A stretch of DNA of 64,000 bases from Anisus vortex (GCA_949126835.1 OX421497.1:4501648-4565647), one strand, 5' to 3'. Numbered from the stretch's first letter, positions 24,536 through 36,020 are shown. Translations and numbers: made by a program. The notes: generated by a model not told the origin, from the letters alone.

Positions 24536-25394
24536 GGCTGTGGCCCTAATTAAATCGCTCCGCCAAGCAGCCCCCACCGTATATATTATGTAATCTGTTA
24601 CAGACGGTCCTTATCTAAAGAAGGTAGAGGATTAAGAGTGCAACTAAAGATCCACTACTAAAAAGGCCCCAAGCAGGGCCCCCATGAAAGCTTAATCCGC
24701 TCTCGACTTTGCTTTTTTGCACAAAAATTGTCATTCTCATATATCATATTTAAAAATAAAAACGTCAATTTTACGTGATTTTAAGCTGACGAATTCGGAT
24801 AAAATATAGATCCATCAGTCTTGGAATTAAATAGATTATATCTTAAAGTCTTAACTGACATTTGGTTGGATGTGAGTCACAAAGACGGCTTTAGTACTAC
24901 GTCGTTTGGTATTCAAATAACTCTACTCATCTACGTGGGGGGAAAAGGGGAGAGGAAGGAATTATTGGCAACACATGGTCTTGGTAGTGACTTTTTACTC
25001 TCGTCCACATGTCTCGCGGGAGCTAAATTTAGCAATGACGTCTCAGCTATGTTCGCGACTGCTGTTCTAGCACTTCACCGATGTACGTGGAGCTCTATAA
25101 ACTATTTATACGACACGAGACGCGGGCTTAAAAAAAGCAAGAAGAAAGAAAAAACGCTTTAGACAACTGTATAAATATCTCGTCTGATGTAAACAAAGCA
25201 CGGCATTAGGAATATTGGACCAGGGTAGAAGCACTACAGCTAACGAGGTGGGATACAACATGTTCAGTTGTTCGATTACAACTTGCAACATTTCTCCACT
25301 TGATTGATTGGCAATTCGTTGAGTTATAAATAACTTAATCTAAGTTTATGGAAATGGGATGGATAATGGGATGGACTCAATGAATTACTGACAT
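24536..25394. other. unclassified; one 113-codon ORF
   Basis: A + strand ORF at 24821-25162 has no recognisable domain and an ordinary composition, with a Lys-rich end. I see no splice or family support and leave it unassigned. Confidence 0.3.
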
Positions 25395-25680
25395 CAGTTC
25401 ATCAGGATTATGTGGGCTAGAAATTGTTATGTTCAGGTTTATGTGGGCTAGAATTTGTACTGTTCATATGGGCTATAAATTTGTACTGTTCAAGTTTACG
25501 TGGGCTAGTATTTGTAATTTGTACTGTTCATACAGGCTAGAAATTCTACTGTTCAAGTTTATGTGGGCTAGAATTTGTACAGTTCATATGGGCTAGAAAT
25601 TGTAGGCCTACTGTTCAAGTTTATGTTGGCTAGAATTTGTACTGTTTATGTTTATGTGGGCTAGAAAGTCTACTAAGCTT
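25395..25680. repeat. degenerate minisatellite, about 30-bp unit
   Basis: Repeats of 'tgttcaagtttatgtgggct' followed by 'agaatttgtac', with gaps. Confidence 0.85.
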
Positions 25681-25907
25681 ATTATTGACAGCTATACGAA
25701 GATTGGTCCTTAGTCGTGTGTGTACAGAAAGATTTCAATCTATCACTGCCCCCTTCTGTGCCGACTTTCAAATCATCACTGAAGGGTTGGACTAGATAGC
25801 TCCAATATGAAAGTCCGTCGTCAGTTTAAAACTCTTGCTTGTATACTATGCTGTGAAATATTTATAAGAAGTAATGCACACTTTAGATCGCAGAGCATTA
25901 GCAATCA

Positions 25908-26057
25908 AATGGGCCGTATTGCTGCTGAGAGTTAACACCCTTGCCCCTTATACAAGTCAATATTTTATGACTGACTTGTAAATTTACAAGTCAGTCATAA
26001 AATATTGACTTGTATAAGGGGCAAGGGTGTTAACTCTCAGCAGCAATACGGACCATT
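25908..26057. mobile_element. foldback MITE, 150-bp near-perfect palindrome
   Basis: The two halves are inverted repeats along almost their whole length, from 'aatgggccgtattgctgctg' to its complement at 26057. The centre is 'gacttgtaaatttacaagtc' (25973-25992). One mismatch is seen near the ends. Terminal sequence is shared with 58823-59070. Confidence 0.9.
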
Positions 26058-26379
26058 ACCCTTAAATTGTGGACTTTTTCATCGGGTCTAACGGAGTCTC
26101 CACAGTAAAATGAAGAAGAAGAATATTTTTTTTCTGACTAGTTCAGGTATATTTTAAAATTCAATTTCTTTGTCCGGGACTGCGAAGGGGATTGTGTTGA
26201 CATAACAGCGCCCGCATGCGCAAAGTTTTTCGCCCAACATTTTGGACCTAGGCTTATACATCAGAGGTGGCCTTAGGTGGCCTTACTCAACGTCTCAAGC
26301 AGTGGCAGATGAAGCTAGCCATGCTCCCCCATCACTGGCTGACTCTTTTAGAAAGGGGCAATTCATTAGAACTATACTT
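26058..26379. other. no gene seen
   Basis: No recognised feature between the foldback element and the SINE. Confidence 0.4.
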
Positions 26380-26602
26380 AGGGTGGCCGAGCGGCAGCGG
26401 CGTTTGACGGGGCGTACCAAAGTGAGATGGCTAGGATTACGTCCCCGGGTCTGGTGTCCATGAGTCCAATCATTTCTAATGAGTACCCGCCGGCATTAGT
26501 TGCTACAAACAAAAACAATGACAAGACATTGTTCTGGCCACACAATCCCATAGTAAGCCGTGGCCACGAAATCTGAAGTGTGCTGATTCACCGGGACTAC
26601 TT
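26380..26602 (+). mobile_element. tRNA-derived SINE with damaged B box
   Basis: 'gggtggccgagcggcagcgg' keeps the A box. The B-box region is deleted. The body retains 'ttctggccacacaatccc' and 'gccgtggccacgaaatctg'. Confidence 0.8.
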
Positions 26603-27267
26603 TCCATTTATTTTGTTTATACTTCCATTCTATTATTTGGTCTACTCTAAAGTAGTACAGTGGAGATGGACCTAGATTTCGCCAAGTAAGCCAGTCTTCC
26701 CCTTCCCCCCATTCTCCTCCTCCACCAGAAGTCGCCACCACTTGACAAGCCGGCGTTGCGCCCTGCAATTGAACCCACCAGAATCTCAAGAAACACAACA
26801 AAAAATAAACTTCCCGTCGAAATCTTTTCTATTTCCTGTATATGTGTATTTCCTCATAATAATAATACAACAAACAGGCAAACCAGGATCTGTGAATTAA
26901 CTCATTCTGACGGCTTCCACTAAGAAAGGCGCACACTCTCACATTCACCTACCGTCGCCCCAAGGTTCATTAAGTTAAGATTTCTCCCTCCCCACCACCT
27001 TCACCCCTCGTCGCCCCCTTATCTTTCCGGGGCGTACATTTTTTGCATGCGTCTCGTAATTACGCGTCAGTTTACTCGGCTGTGAGTAAGTGTAAGGTTT
27101 TTTTTGCACTCACTCATCCCGTGGGGGCGTATCGCTAGGCATTAATGGGTTTTGATATGCGCCGACTGGTAGCTGGCTGGTTCGGTAATGGAGCTTTGAC
27201 GTACGTTCTTATTTTTCGTCAGTAGGACTGATATACGCTTTTATTGTTGAGATATTCGACATTGTAG
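26603..27267. other. no gene seen; locally GC-richer
   Basis: 26900-27200 has more CpG than its surroundings and could be promoter-proximal to the WH1 gene, but no core promoter motif is convincing. Confidence 0.3.
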
Positions 27268-27572
27268 TTTAATGCCCGCCATTGCAGTTGATATTCGCCA
27301 TTGTTGTTGATTTCGCCATTGCAGTTGAATTCGCCATTGCAATTGATATTCGCCATTGCAGTTGATATTCGCCATTGCAGTTGATATTCGCCATTGCAGT
27401 TAAATTCGCCATTGCAATTGATATTCGCCATTGCAGTTGATATTCGCCATTGTTGTGGATTTCGCCATTGCAGTTGATTTTCGCCATTATAGTTGATTTT
27501 GCCATTGCAGTTGATATTCGCCATTATAGTCTATATTCGCCAATGCCGCTGATATTCGCCATTGCAGTTGAT
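27268..27572. repeat. 18/19-bp minisatellite upstream of the WH1 gene
   Basis: About 16 copies of 'gatattcgccattgcagtt' with 18-bp 'gaattcgccattgca' variants. It lies 170 bp before the 5' leader acceptor, probably in the first intron. Asn/Gly/Met ORFs on the minus strand are artefacts. Confidence 0.93.
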
Positions 27573-27745
27573 ATACTTTAACTAAAATAGCTGCACATGT
27601 ATTAAAACAAACTTGTATTTTACTGAATTTTTTTCAAATATATGTTTAATATACATCACGTAAAGGAATACGTAGTTTAGTTAAAACACGTATTATTCTT
27701 TATAAAGAAATAATGTTTTAATATTTTTCTTCTCTATTTTTCCAG

Positions 27746-27926
27746 ACCAAGGCTGAAGGCGACAAACAGTTGAAATATCTATTGCAACTTTCGGCTGATC
27801 AAAATATCGAGAGCAAACATTGAAGAGGGACACTAATGTTTCCATAGCTTTGTGCCAACATGGAGGATTACTCTACGTTAAGAAAGATGTCTTGAAGTTT
27901 GACTGTGCTGAAAGAGAGAGAGAAAA
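27746..27926 (+). promoter_or_regulatory. 5' leader with likely splice acceptor and two short uORFs
   Basis: A pyrimidine run ending in 'tttttccag' at about 27737-27745 looks like a splice acceptor, so the WH1 gene probably has an upstream noncoding exon. Two short upstream ORFs sit in this leader. One has 3 codons (27836-27847). The other has 11 codons (27860-27895, TGA stop) and ends 31 bases before the main ATG. They may damp translation. The acceptor is a sequence match only. Confidence 0.5.
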
Positions 27927-29075
27927 ATGTCGGGGACCAAGCTGAAAAGAATAGACATTTCCGGCCCGGTTCTGCAAAGCGCAACTGACGCGCGCGTGAG
28001 TCCCGCTTTCCGGGACGGGGCCCAGCACTCACAGCACTCGTCCACGGAGGACCTTCTTCTGCAGCAGACGCAGCCCAAGGCACCTGAGGATCAAGCCGTG
28101 CAGCGGTTTCACGCCAAGTACGCCTCGCCCGACCATGTCCAGATCTCCGTGATGAGCGCGCCGCTCAGCATCGCCAACATCGAGGCGGACGCTGTCCGGT
28201 CCAACGGAAGCTCGGCCTTCTCGGACACGTCATCTGACGTCTCGGACATTACGTCGTCAGCCCCCAGCTCCGGTCCCTTGGGGTTCGTCCTACCCCTGGT
28301 GGCTGGGATCACCGAGGACGACATCAACCAGGTGGAACTCTTCTATCGCAGCCACAAGACGGAGGTCAGGGTGTGCCGGTCGCTGGCAAACCTCTACGTG
28401 TCGGCTCCGAAGTTAACCGAGAGAGTGACGATTATCCCGACCGGAACAGTGAACGGCAAGGACAAGAAGTCTAAAAACTCGAGCAGCGGTCAAGAACCCA
28501 GGCCTCCGGACCCATCAGACATCGGCAAGGACGAGTGGGAGTTCTCTAAGACGGGGATTCCGGTCCTGGTTCTGGACACGGGCGAGCACGTGCGGCAGAG
28601 GCGGCTGAACTTGATCCTGGCAGAGAAAGGCACGGGCTTCACGCTGTGGCAGGACCAGGTCAACCACCTCACGCGCTACAGCACGCCCCACGCGAACTTC
28701 CACACGGTGTCGCTGTCCACGGACTCCACCAGGCTGATCGGGTTCAGCTTCGACGAGGCCAAGGCCGCCGCGGAGTTCGCCGAGGCAGTCCGGAGCCTCA
28801 CGGCCGATCCCGAAGACGACCTGCTGAAGCTGAGCAACAAGAAGAAGTCCAAGAAGGAGAAGAAGAGCAAGCAGAAGTACAAGCCGCCGAAGAAGGTGGA
28901 TATTTCTCAGCCGTGCTGTTTTGTTCATGTGACGAAGCTGGAGCGGCCCAACCTCTTGGTGGGGCTTTTCCCGCCACCGCCTAGCGGGGCTGAACTCGAA
29001 GAACTCGGAATTACACGAGCCATGAGCGAAAGTTCGGGGATTTCCGAAGGCTCCACAACGCCTTCTATGGAGTGA
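27927..29075 (+). CDS. WH1/EVH1-like plus CRIB-like protein, WASP-type N-terminus without VCA
   Basis: The frame encodes 382 residues on one exon, much richer in G and C than its flanks. Residues 1-200 are Ser/Pro-rich with acidic patches and probably mostly disordered. Residues about 205-292 resemble a WH1 domain: 'FTLWQDQV', then 'RYSTPHANFHT', then 'IGFSFDEAKAAAEFAEAV'. These parallel the LWEQELY, STPxPFFHTF and GLNFADEDEAxAF blocks of WASP. Residues 305-323 are almost all Lys, like the WASP basic region. Residues 326-346 ('ISQPCCFVHV') match the start of a CRIB motif, but the H-x-x-H-x-G end is altered. The protein ends 36 residues later with one short proline run and no WH2 or acidic tail. 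By analogy it may bind a Rho-family GTPase and a proline-rich partner near membranes; this is inference. The start is the first long-frame ATG, with A at -3, after two tiny upstream ORFs. I cannot give it a gene name. Confidence 0.85.
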   Translation: MSGTKLKRIDISGPVLQSATDARVSPAFRDGAQHSQHSSTEDLLLQQTQPKAPEDQAVQRFHAKYASPDHVQISVMSAPLSIANIEADAVRSNGSSAFSDTSSDVSDITSSAPSSGPLGFVLPLVAGITEDDINQVELFYRSHKTEVRVCRSLANLYVSAPKLTERVTIIPTGTVNGKDKKSKNSSSGQEPRPPDPSDIGKDEWEFSKTGIPVLVLDTGEHVRQRRLNLILAEKGTGFTLWQDQVNHLTRYSTPHANFHTVSLSTDSTRLIGFSFDEAKAAAEFAEAVRSLTADPEDDLLKLSNKKKSKKEKKSKQKYKPPKKVDISQPCCFVHVTKLERPNLLVGLFPPPPSGAELEELGITRAMSESSGISEGSTTPSME

Positions 29076-29130
29076 TTGTGGAAATTTCCCTAGGCATCAG
29101 TGTCCGGGGCTGGGGTAATATAAAGTAGAC

Positions 29131-29337
29131 CAGGGGTAGGCAACCTTTTCATAACAGTGTTCCAAAGTGGGATTTCTAACTCATTCAGCGCGCCAACGGA
29201 CTAAAAGTCATCCTGCTTTAGCACTCAAATTCTTGTGAAAGAGACTTGAACTGCCTTAGTTGGGAGTCTCTCGCGTGCCATTGAAAATCGCCCTGCGTGC
29301 CAAGTCTGGCAAGCGTTCCGTATATTACCGACCCCTG
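29131..29337 (+). mobile_element. hAT-type MITE, family 1, in the WH1 gene 3' region
   Basis: Starts 'caggggtaggcaacctttt', ends 'accgacccctg', flanked by 'aagtagac' and 'aagtagat' (7 of 8 match). It begins 55 bp after the WH1 stop codon, so it is probably transcribed in the 3' UTR. Confidence 0.9.
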
Positions 29338-30756
29338 AAGTAGATGAAGGTTAACCATGGCGGACCTATGATGAAAATTCTGAAGAGCTAGTCCTTGAAT
29401 CGGAAATGATAAATGAAAGAAAAGGGAGGCAATATATATCTCTACTCACTAGAGGACACTAGTGATCAATAAGCCTTTCATAAACATTTAGTTGTTTTTA
29501 AGTTGCATTTATATTATTTTGTGAAAATGTGATATCTTATCTCAGCATTACTTATAAGGAGGTGGCAAAATGCAAAGAACTGTGGGCATATGCCTAAACC
29601 ACGGATTAGCATATGACATGATAATCAAGCTCCGGCCGGTTTTATCACAGATGTTTACATAAATATACGCAATTATGCAAATTTGTTTTAATGAACTAAA
29701 AAACACACACACACACACACAGCAGGGCTTGTAAACATACACAAAAGCCTTGTAGTTAGGCTTGTGTTTGCATTTGAAACGAATACATATAGCTAGCTAT
29801 AAACTATAAATCCAACATGCATTAGTTCTTTGTGAGAAAGTCTTACTTGTATAAACACAAAGTTTAAGAAATACCGAATTCTCACTTTTTTAAAAAGTTC
29901 TTTGTACAGAAACAAGAAATTTTAAAGACTTAGCCTAATTACCTATATGCAAAATGGGTATAATTTAAATAAACAACTTTTTTTAAGAACCATTTTTGTG
30001 CGTTTTCGGGTCTATGACAGTTGAGTTTACAATTAGTACAATAGCTAGAAAATGCAAACTAACAGAAACTAAATAAAAACATTAAACAAATAACAAAGAA
30101 AGAAAAAACAAAACACCTTTTTTTTTCAATCCTTTTTGCGAAGTTTCAGATATAATGGCTCTTGTCCAACATTAGACTATCAATTATCCAGAACTGTCTT
30201 AATGGATCATAATGTCCAGCTTATTGCTGGATTTTTCTAAAAGAATACATACAGGAAACATCGACTTACAATAATTAGCCTATTCTTTTGGGGGGAAACA
30301 AAGCACAGTTGGTAATAAGATTACATTATATTTTAAAGGATATACAATGCGAAGTATGTTGTAAAATGTTAAAGTACCGGTACTTAAAGACAAACTATTT
30401 TGGTCCATATGGCCAGTGAAGTACAGCATTCGCCAGTATCTTCAGCCACGGCATGCCAGGAACCAGTCACCTTTTTATTTCTAATCCGATATGGATCAGA
30501 TACAGAAGAAAAATCCAGTTTAAAAAAACAAAAACCAAGATTCGAACCCCAAACACATGGGAATAGAATCCCATCGCCCTGACACCAGATTCATGGCAAT
30601 AACAAATTGTGTGTGTGTGTATTGACATTATCTGTGTGTTTTACAGCCGCATTTTATTTGTATTGTAAACAGCAATATTATTTGTGTACTTTTGATTTAT
30701 GAACAGTGCCTCCTTTTAAACTATTTATAAAAACCTTTTTTCTTTCATTCAATATA
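29338..30756. other. no gene; possible 3' UTR and a worn SINE head
   Basis: The first part may be 3' UTR of the WH1 gene. An AC run lies at 29702-29722. 'gattcgaacccc' at 30540 resembles a reversed SINE B box. Confidence 0.4.
29968..29973 (+). terminator. candidate poly(A) signal of the WH1 gene
   Basis: This is an AATAAA hexamer about 0.9 kb after the stop codon at 29075. Another lies near 30073. A hAT MITE occupies 29131-29337 between stop and signal. Such hexamers are common in AT-rich DNA, so this is weak. Confidence 0.2.
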
Positions 30757-30895
30757 CCATGATATAATATCAGTCATCTTTCACTATTGATAAATTATAA
30801 TATCAGTCATCTTTCACTATTGATATATTATAATATCAGTCATCTTTCACTAGACTATTGATAAAATATATTATCAGTCATCTTTCAATCATGAT
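30757..30895. repeat. minisatellite, about 45-bp unit, four copies
   Basis: Repeats of 'ataatatcagtcatctttca' followed by 'ctattgata'. Confidence 0.85.
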
Positions 30896-30910
30896 ACTAT
30901 TATAATTATA

Positions 30911-31072
30911 ATAGTAAAGTACCCTTACTGATCATAAGGCTGGTGAAGCAGCGTTCACAAGTTTCTGTGGCCACGGCATACTAGGGGATGTGTGGCCAGC
31001 ACAATGCCCAGCCGCCGGTACTTTACCCCAACTAGTGTCGGGTACCCATCAGAGCTGGGTAGTCGCAGTGAG
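30911..31072 (-). mobile_element. SINE, 3' half
   Basis: 'agtaaagtacccttactgat', 'tggccacggcatactagggg', 'tgtggccagcacaatgccca', 'tacccatcagagctgggtag'. The tRNA head is missing. Confidence 0.87.
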
Positions 31073-32870
31073 ACAATTAATTATAACAACAGTCTGTTGT
31101 TATGGGGATCTGCCAAACCAAACAAGAAACCTGTGCTAAAATATCCAAATTTTCTGGTCTTTTAATATTGTACGAAATGGCTTCTTGGTTATTGTCTGTC
31201 GTGTATATAGGCTAAATAACTCACATATAGGCCTAGTATCCATATATAGAGAAGTAGAAGTAAAAACTCCTTCCATTGAGCTTGTTAAGTTTCTTGTGAT
31301 CAGGAGAATTTAAGTACTTTTGATCAGGACAATTTCAATACAACACTTCATTCATGTGATGCTTTGTCCTTTTTTTTTATGTTGTGTTGTAAAAGCTATA
31401 CCTCCGCCCCCCCCCCCCCTCCCCAACATTTTCAAGCTAAAATTTCTACGCCTTCTTTCCTCCGGAGTAGTTAACGTGACATTTGTTTTCATCAGTGTCA
31501 AAATGTCCTGTACAAAAAATCTCATGTTTTTGTTTTTGTTTGATTGTTTGTGCGTTTCACTAAATAAAATTGTCCATAATTTGTTATTTCATTCGGTGAC
31601 TTTTTTCTTTAAAGTTGTTGGTCTTATAATAAACTATAAAAAAAAAACTGTATTGAAATGTTTTTATCTCATATCTCATACTATTTAAGTTCATTTGAAT
31701 TATTTTTTGTTTGTTTTTTGTATAATAAGATCTTGATCTTCATTAATAAAGGTGCTAAAATGTTAATTTAATTAACATCAGGTGCTAAAAATACATTAGT
31801 CAATAAAAAAAAATTGGATGCCAACTGTGAAATGTGTTTAGATTTGTTGATTTCAATGTTGCGTGATCGTCTGCTACTTATTGCTGTGTCAACAAAACAG
31901 GGCGAAGGAAGGAAAGTGGTTTAAAAATGTTTGACAGACTTGAGATGAAATATGGTAAAATGATATCTTTGTGAAATATGACGATTGAGGCACACAGCTT
32001 ACTTATGGAGTAATTATTATAATAAATGCATCAAACTTGAGCTTCGATTTTAATAGACTACAAAGATTAATTTTATTCTAAATTTTAACATTCATTATAA
32101 TTAAAACAATTTTGTCTAATGCTGACCGCCTCTTTGCTGAACCAGTGGCTCGCTATCTCTTCGGTTGTCTAGCTCACGTCTGCAGATTAACGTCCAATTC
32201 ATACGTAATTTCCTCTTTATATTCAACTGCCGGCTTTATTTCCTATACATTTGCGCACCACTTTCACGCAGACACAGGAAAACGAGCAAGCTTGCAAGGG
32301 CAAGGGATATCACTCAATCATTACAGACTTGGCGTCGTCGTTTATATTTTTTATGTATTAGAATATTTATCTTTATTAACATCCAGTTCTATATATCCTT
32401 TTTTCTTTGTTTGTTCTCGATACTGTGACTACATAATAAGCCCCATGGAAATACTGTGAGTATAATGTCTCAATCACAAAATCGATAAAAGCATCATTAA
32501 TGATTGATTGTTTGTCCAGACCTACCCTTGAGCGTCAGACACAATCGCATTTCAAACCACAATTAATGGCCCATTTATATACAAAAAATACAATAGTTGC
32601 AGATGCAGCTGCTTGCCCTGCCCTCCCCACCATTCCCCCTGCCCTACAACCCCCCGCGGCTGATGGCTTTTTTGTGACATCCAGACATCGCAGTGTGTCA
32701 TCACGCCTAATATGTCCTTCAGTGTCCTACTTTTGTAAACATTGTGTCCATATGGGGGTGCATAGTCCACAGTGGAATGAATTGTATGTTAATGTCTTAC
32801 GTGTTTGCTTGTGCGTCAGAAATATGTCTGTTTAAAAAGTAGGCAATGCATCCGTGACCTGTTGAAACGT
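31073..32870. other. no gene seen
   Basis: AT-rich with a poly-C run at about 31408. ORFs at 31320-31688, 32112-32459 and 32500-32835 have no domain and no supporting splice context. A perfect short palindrome, TGTTAATT-T-AATTAACA, lies at about 31759. Confidence 0.4.
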
Positions 32871-32874
32871 AGTC

Positions 32875-33040
32875 GGTCATGATGGACCCGCGGTGCACTT
32901 AACGATTCAACTAAGAAGGGTATTTAAATTACTGTAGGCCCGCGGTACACTTAACAATTCAACTAACAAGGGTATTTAAATTACTGTAGACTCGCGGTGC
33001 ACTAGTTAAACTACACAATTCAACAAAGAAGGGTATCTAA
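32875..33040. repeat. tandem repeat, about 55-bp unit, three copies
   Basis: Repeats containing 'cgcggtgcacttaacgattc' and 'aagggtatttaaattactgt'. Confidence 0.85.
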
Positions 33041-33888
33041 AAATACCTTCGCAGCTTGAAGAAGTTAGAAAAGAAAAGAGTGGAGGGAGGGGGCGGGTAT
33101 TTGACTGTAGTTCTCTGTTTAGCCCTTGTATAGTTCACACCAGCTTTTTTAGATAGATGGACAGAGAAAAGACAGGTTAAAATAATAGATGGATGGAGAT
33201 AAGTGGATTGATGGGCAGATAGTTAGGCTGTGTATTTGTATATGATATTGATAGATAAATTAATTGACACATTAATAAATATATAGATAGATGGATAGTG
33301 GACTGATTAATATATAGACTAGAGAGAGATGGATGAACAAATGTTTACATGGATGGATGGATTGGTAGGGGATGGATGGATGGATGATATATTGAACTAA
33401 TTCTAGTTTGAACTCTCTACTTTACTTAGTTTACACACGTGACTTGAGAAGTTCATTTTTCCATCTGTCTATTTAAGTTTTAAATAGTAAAAAATACTAA
33501 ATAAATTACCAAGCACAAAATCGTCACCTGCAAGAAAAGGCGAAACAAAAACAAAACAAAAACTCATAAAACACCAAACAAACAACACAAAAATACAGGT
33601 AGTCTGCAAATAGAAATGAGGTCACAAAATGTCTGCCAAAGATGTTAGATTTGTCATTATTCCTTCCCACCTTCTCCCACTCACACAAACCTGCCAAGTT
33701 AGTTTCAGTGTTTCAAAGTCCTGGCAAAAAAATAAATAACATCTAAAAAATAATTTAAAGATTTTCGAGATTTAGCAAGAAATAAAAAAGAAAAGAGATT
33801 ATTGATTGTGTTTAATTTTGCGAAGATGTGCTTCGAAAGCACTGACTTGTGCATACATATTTTATGATTAAAGAATTCGCAAAAAGGC
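33041..33888. other. no gene; (GGAT)n tracts
   Basis: GATA/GGAT-rich at about 33150-33390, then ordinary AT-rich DNA. Confidence 0.5.
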
Positions 33889-35037
33889 AAAGAACACATT
33901 TAGAAGTGAGCTTTCAAAGAACACATTTAGAAGCGAGCATTGAAAGAACACATTTAGAAGTGAGCTTTCAAAGAACACATTTAGAAGTGAGCATTCAAAG
34001 AACACATTTAGAAGTGAGCATTCAAAGAACACATTTAGAAGTGAGCATTCAAAGAACACATTTAGAAGTGAGCTCTCAAAAAACACATTTAGAAGTGAGC
34101 TCTCAAATAACACATTTAGAAGTGAGCTCTCAAAGAAAACATTTAAAAGTGAGCTCTCAAAGAACACATTTAGAAGTGAGTTCTCAAAGAACACATTTAG
34201 AAGTGAGCTCTCAAAGAACACATTTAGAAGTGAGCTCTCAAAGAACACATTTAGAAGTGAGCTCTCAAAGAAAACATTTAAAAGTGAGCTCTCAAAGAAC
34301 ACATTTAGAAGTGAGCTCTCAAGGAACACATTTAAAAGTGAGCTCTCAAAGAACACATTTAGAAGTGAGCTCTCAAAGAACACATTTAAAAGTGAGCTCT
34401 CAAAGAACACATTTAGAAGTGAGCTCTCAAAGAACACATTTAGAAGTGAGCTCTCAAAGAACACATTTAGAAGTGAGCTCTCAAAGAACACATTTAGAAG
34501 TGAGCTCTCAAAGAACACATTTAGAAGTGAGCTCTCAAAGAACACATTTAGAAGTGATTCTCAAAGAACACATTTAGAAGTGAGCTCTCAAAGAACACAT
34601 TTAGAAGTGAGCTCTCAAAGAACACATTTAGAGGTCAGAGAAAGAGGCAAAGAGCACATTTAGAAGAGAGAGAAAGAGGCAAAGAGCACATTTAGAAGAG
34701 AGAGAAAGAGGCAAAGAACACATTTAGAAGTGAGCTCTCAAAGAACACATTTAGAAGTGAGCTCTCAAAGAACACATTTAGAAGTGAGCTCTCAAAGAAC
34801 ACATTTAGAAGTGAGCTCTCAAAGAACACATTTAGAAGTGAGCTCTCAAAGAACACATTTAGAAGTGAGTTCTCAAAGAACACATTTAGAAGTGAGCTCT
34901 CAAAGAACACATTTAGAAGTGAGCTCTCAAAGAACACATTTAGAAGTGAGCTCTCAAAGAACACATTTAGAGGTCAGAGAAAGAGGCAAAGAGCACATTT
35001 AGAGGTCAGAGAAAGAGGCAAAGACCATATTTAGAGA
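33889..35037. repeat. 27-bp satellite array, about 40 copies in two blocks
   Basis: Unit 'agaacacatttagaagtgag' plus seven bases ('ctctcaa'). Blocks 33889-34632 and 34710-34972 are joined and followed by an approximately 30-bp variant with 'agagaaagaggcaaagagc'. Because 27 is a multiple of 3, open frames run through on both strands (242 codons on +, with a 9-residue T-H-L-E-V-S-S-Q-R period). No domain or splice context supports a protein. Confidence 0.97.
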
Positions 35038-36020
35038 TTAGCAGACTAAAAGTCATGTGATTTTAGTCGAGTGTTTGCAAAAAAAAGTCCAATACTGCTT
35101 TTGAGATTTCCAACTGTGAAGTCCATCCCTGACAGTAAGCATTGTTGTCATCTATTCATTTGTAAGTGCCCTTAATTTGGTGAATGTAGAACATTACTCA
35201 TTGTTGTTCTTAGTTTTTTTTATCGTCCTGTTGTTGTACGTTTTTACAGGTTTACCTGTGAGGTCAGTCCAGTTGCGATTCATTACAGCCATGAGCTAAG
35301 TGGCGTACTGAGCATATTACGTGCTTGCCACAGCAGGGCCCAACCTTTGCACCTGTGTGTGTGTGTGTTGCTGCATCTGTCTTGGTGTAAACAGATCACA
35401 CACACAGACGCAAACACAGACACAAGCTTTCGCCCCTACTGTAAGCTGAAATGTCACTTTTTTATTGAGTCATGCTTAGTTGAGTGATAGTTGTGTACCT
35501 TTAGCTGAGTTCCGTCCCTTGCTAACGGGCGAAAATTTAAAAAAGAATGGGGAAGGGGGTAGGCCTATAGAGTCAGAGAGACACGGTTTGGTGTATAAAT
35601 AAGGACATTGAAAAAGCTTTGACATTCTTTTACACTACCAGGTATAAGACATTCTGTTTTGTTTTTTGCCACTATTTAACACATTTCAATAAGATTAGTG
35701 TGGCCAGCACAAATGGCAGCAACATTTCACTTTTTTTCAAACTATTGCCATGTATACATCTATAGAACGCTAGAACAGACTCAGAGACACCGCGCCCATA
35801 ACAAGCAAAAGACCCATTATTGAGACCTCTACAATGATGAACCATGGATCTGCCGTTAGACCACCTCTCCAATACCCATTATCAGATGAACTAAAAAAGA
35901 AATTGTGTGAAAATGGATACATACCTATTTAACGTGACTATGTGGAGCCCAATCACGGGCGTATCTTGTCTTTAGGGTGCAACGGCCAGATTAAGCTTGC
36001 CTGGAGCCCTCCTGGTTGAC
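35038..36020. other. no gene seen
   Basis: A GT/CA patch at 35355-35425. No coding signal. Confidence 0.45.

Noticed and set aside
24821..25162. 113-codon + strand ORF as a gene
   Set aside because: No recognisable family and no exon partner. Left as unclassified.
27219..27524. Asn/Gly/Trp-rich minus-strand ORFs
   Set aside because: They are the 18/19-bp minisatellite in translation.
28515..28928. 137-codon minus-strand ORF over the WH1 gene
   Set aside because: Mirror of a GC-rich coding exon. Codon pattern and domains belong to the + frame.
32112..32835. ORFs of 115 and 111 codons
   Set aside because: No domain, several overlapping frames of similar length, AT-rich composition like the surroundings.
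33868..34964. Minus-strand ORFs of 225 and 90 codons
   Set aside because: Shadows of the 27-bp array, open on both strands because the unit is a multiple of three.
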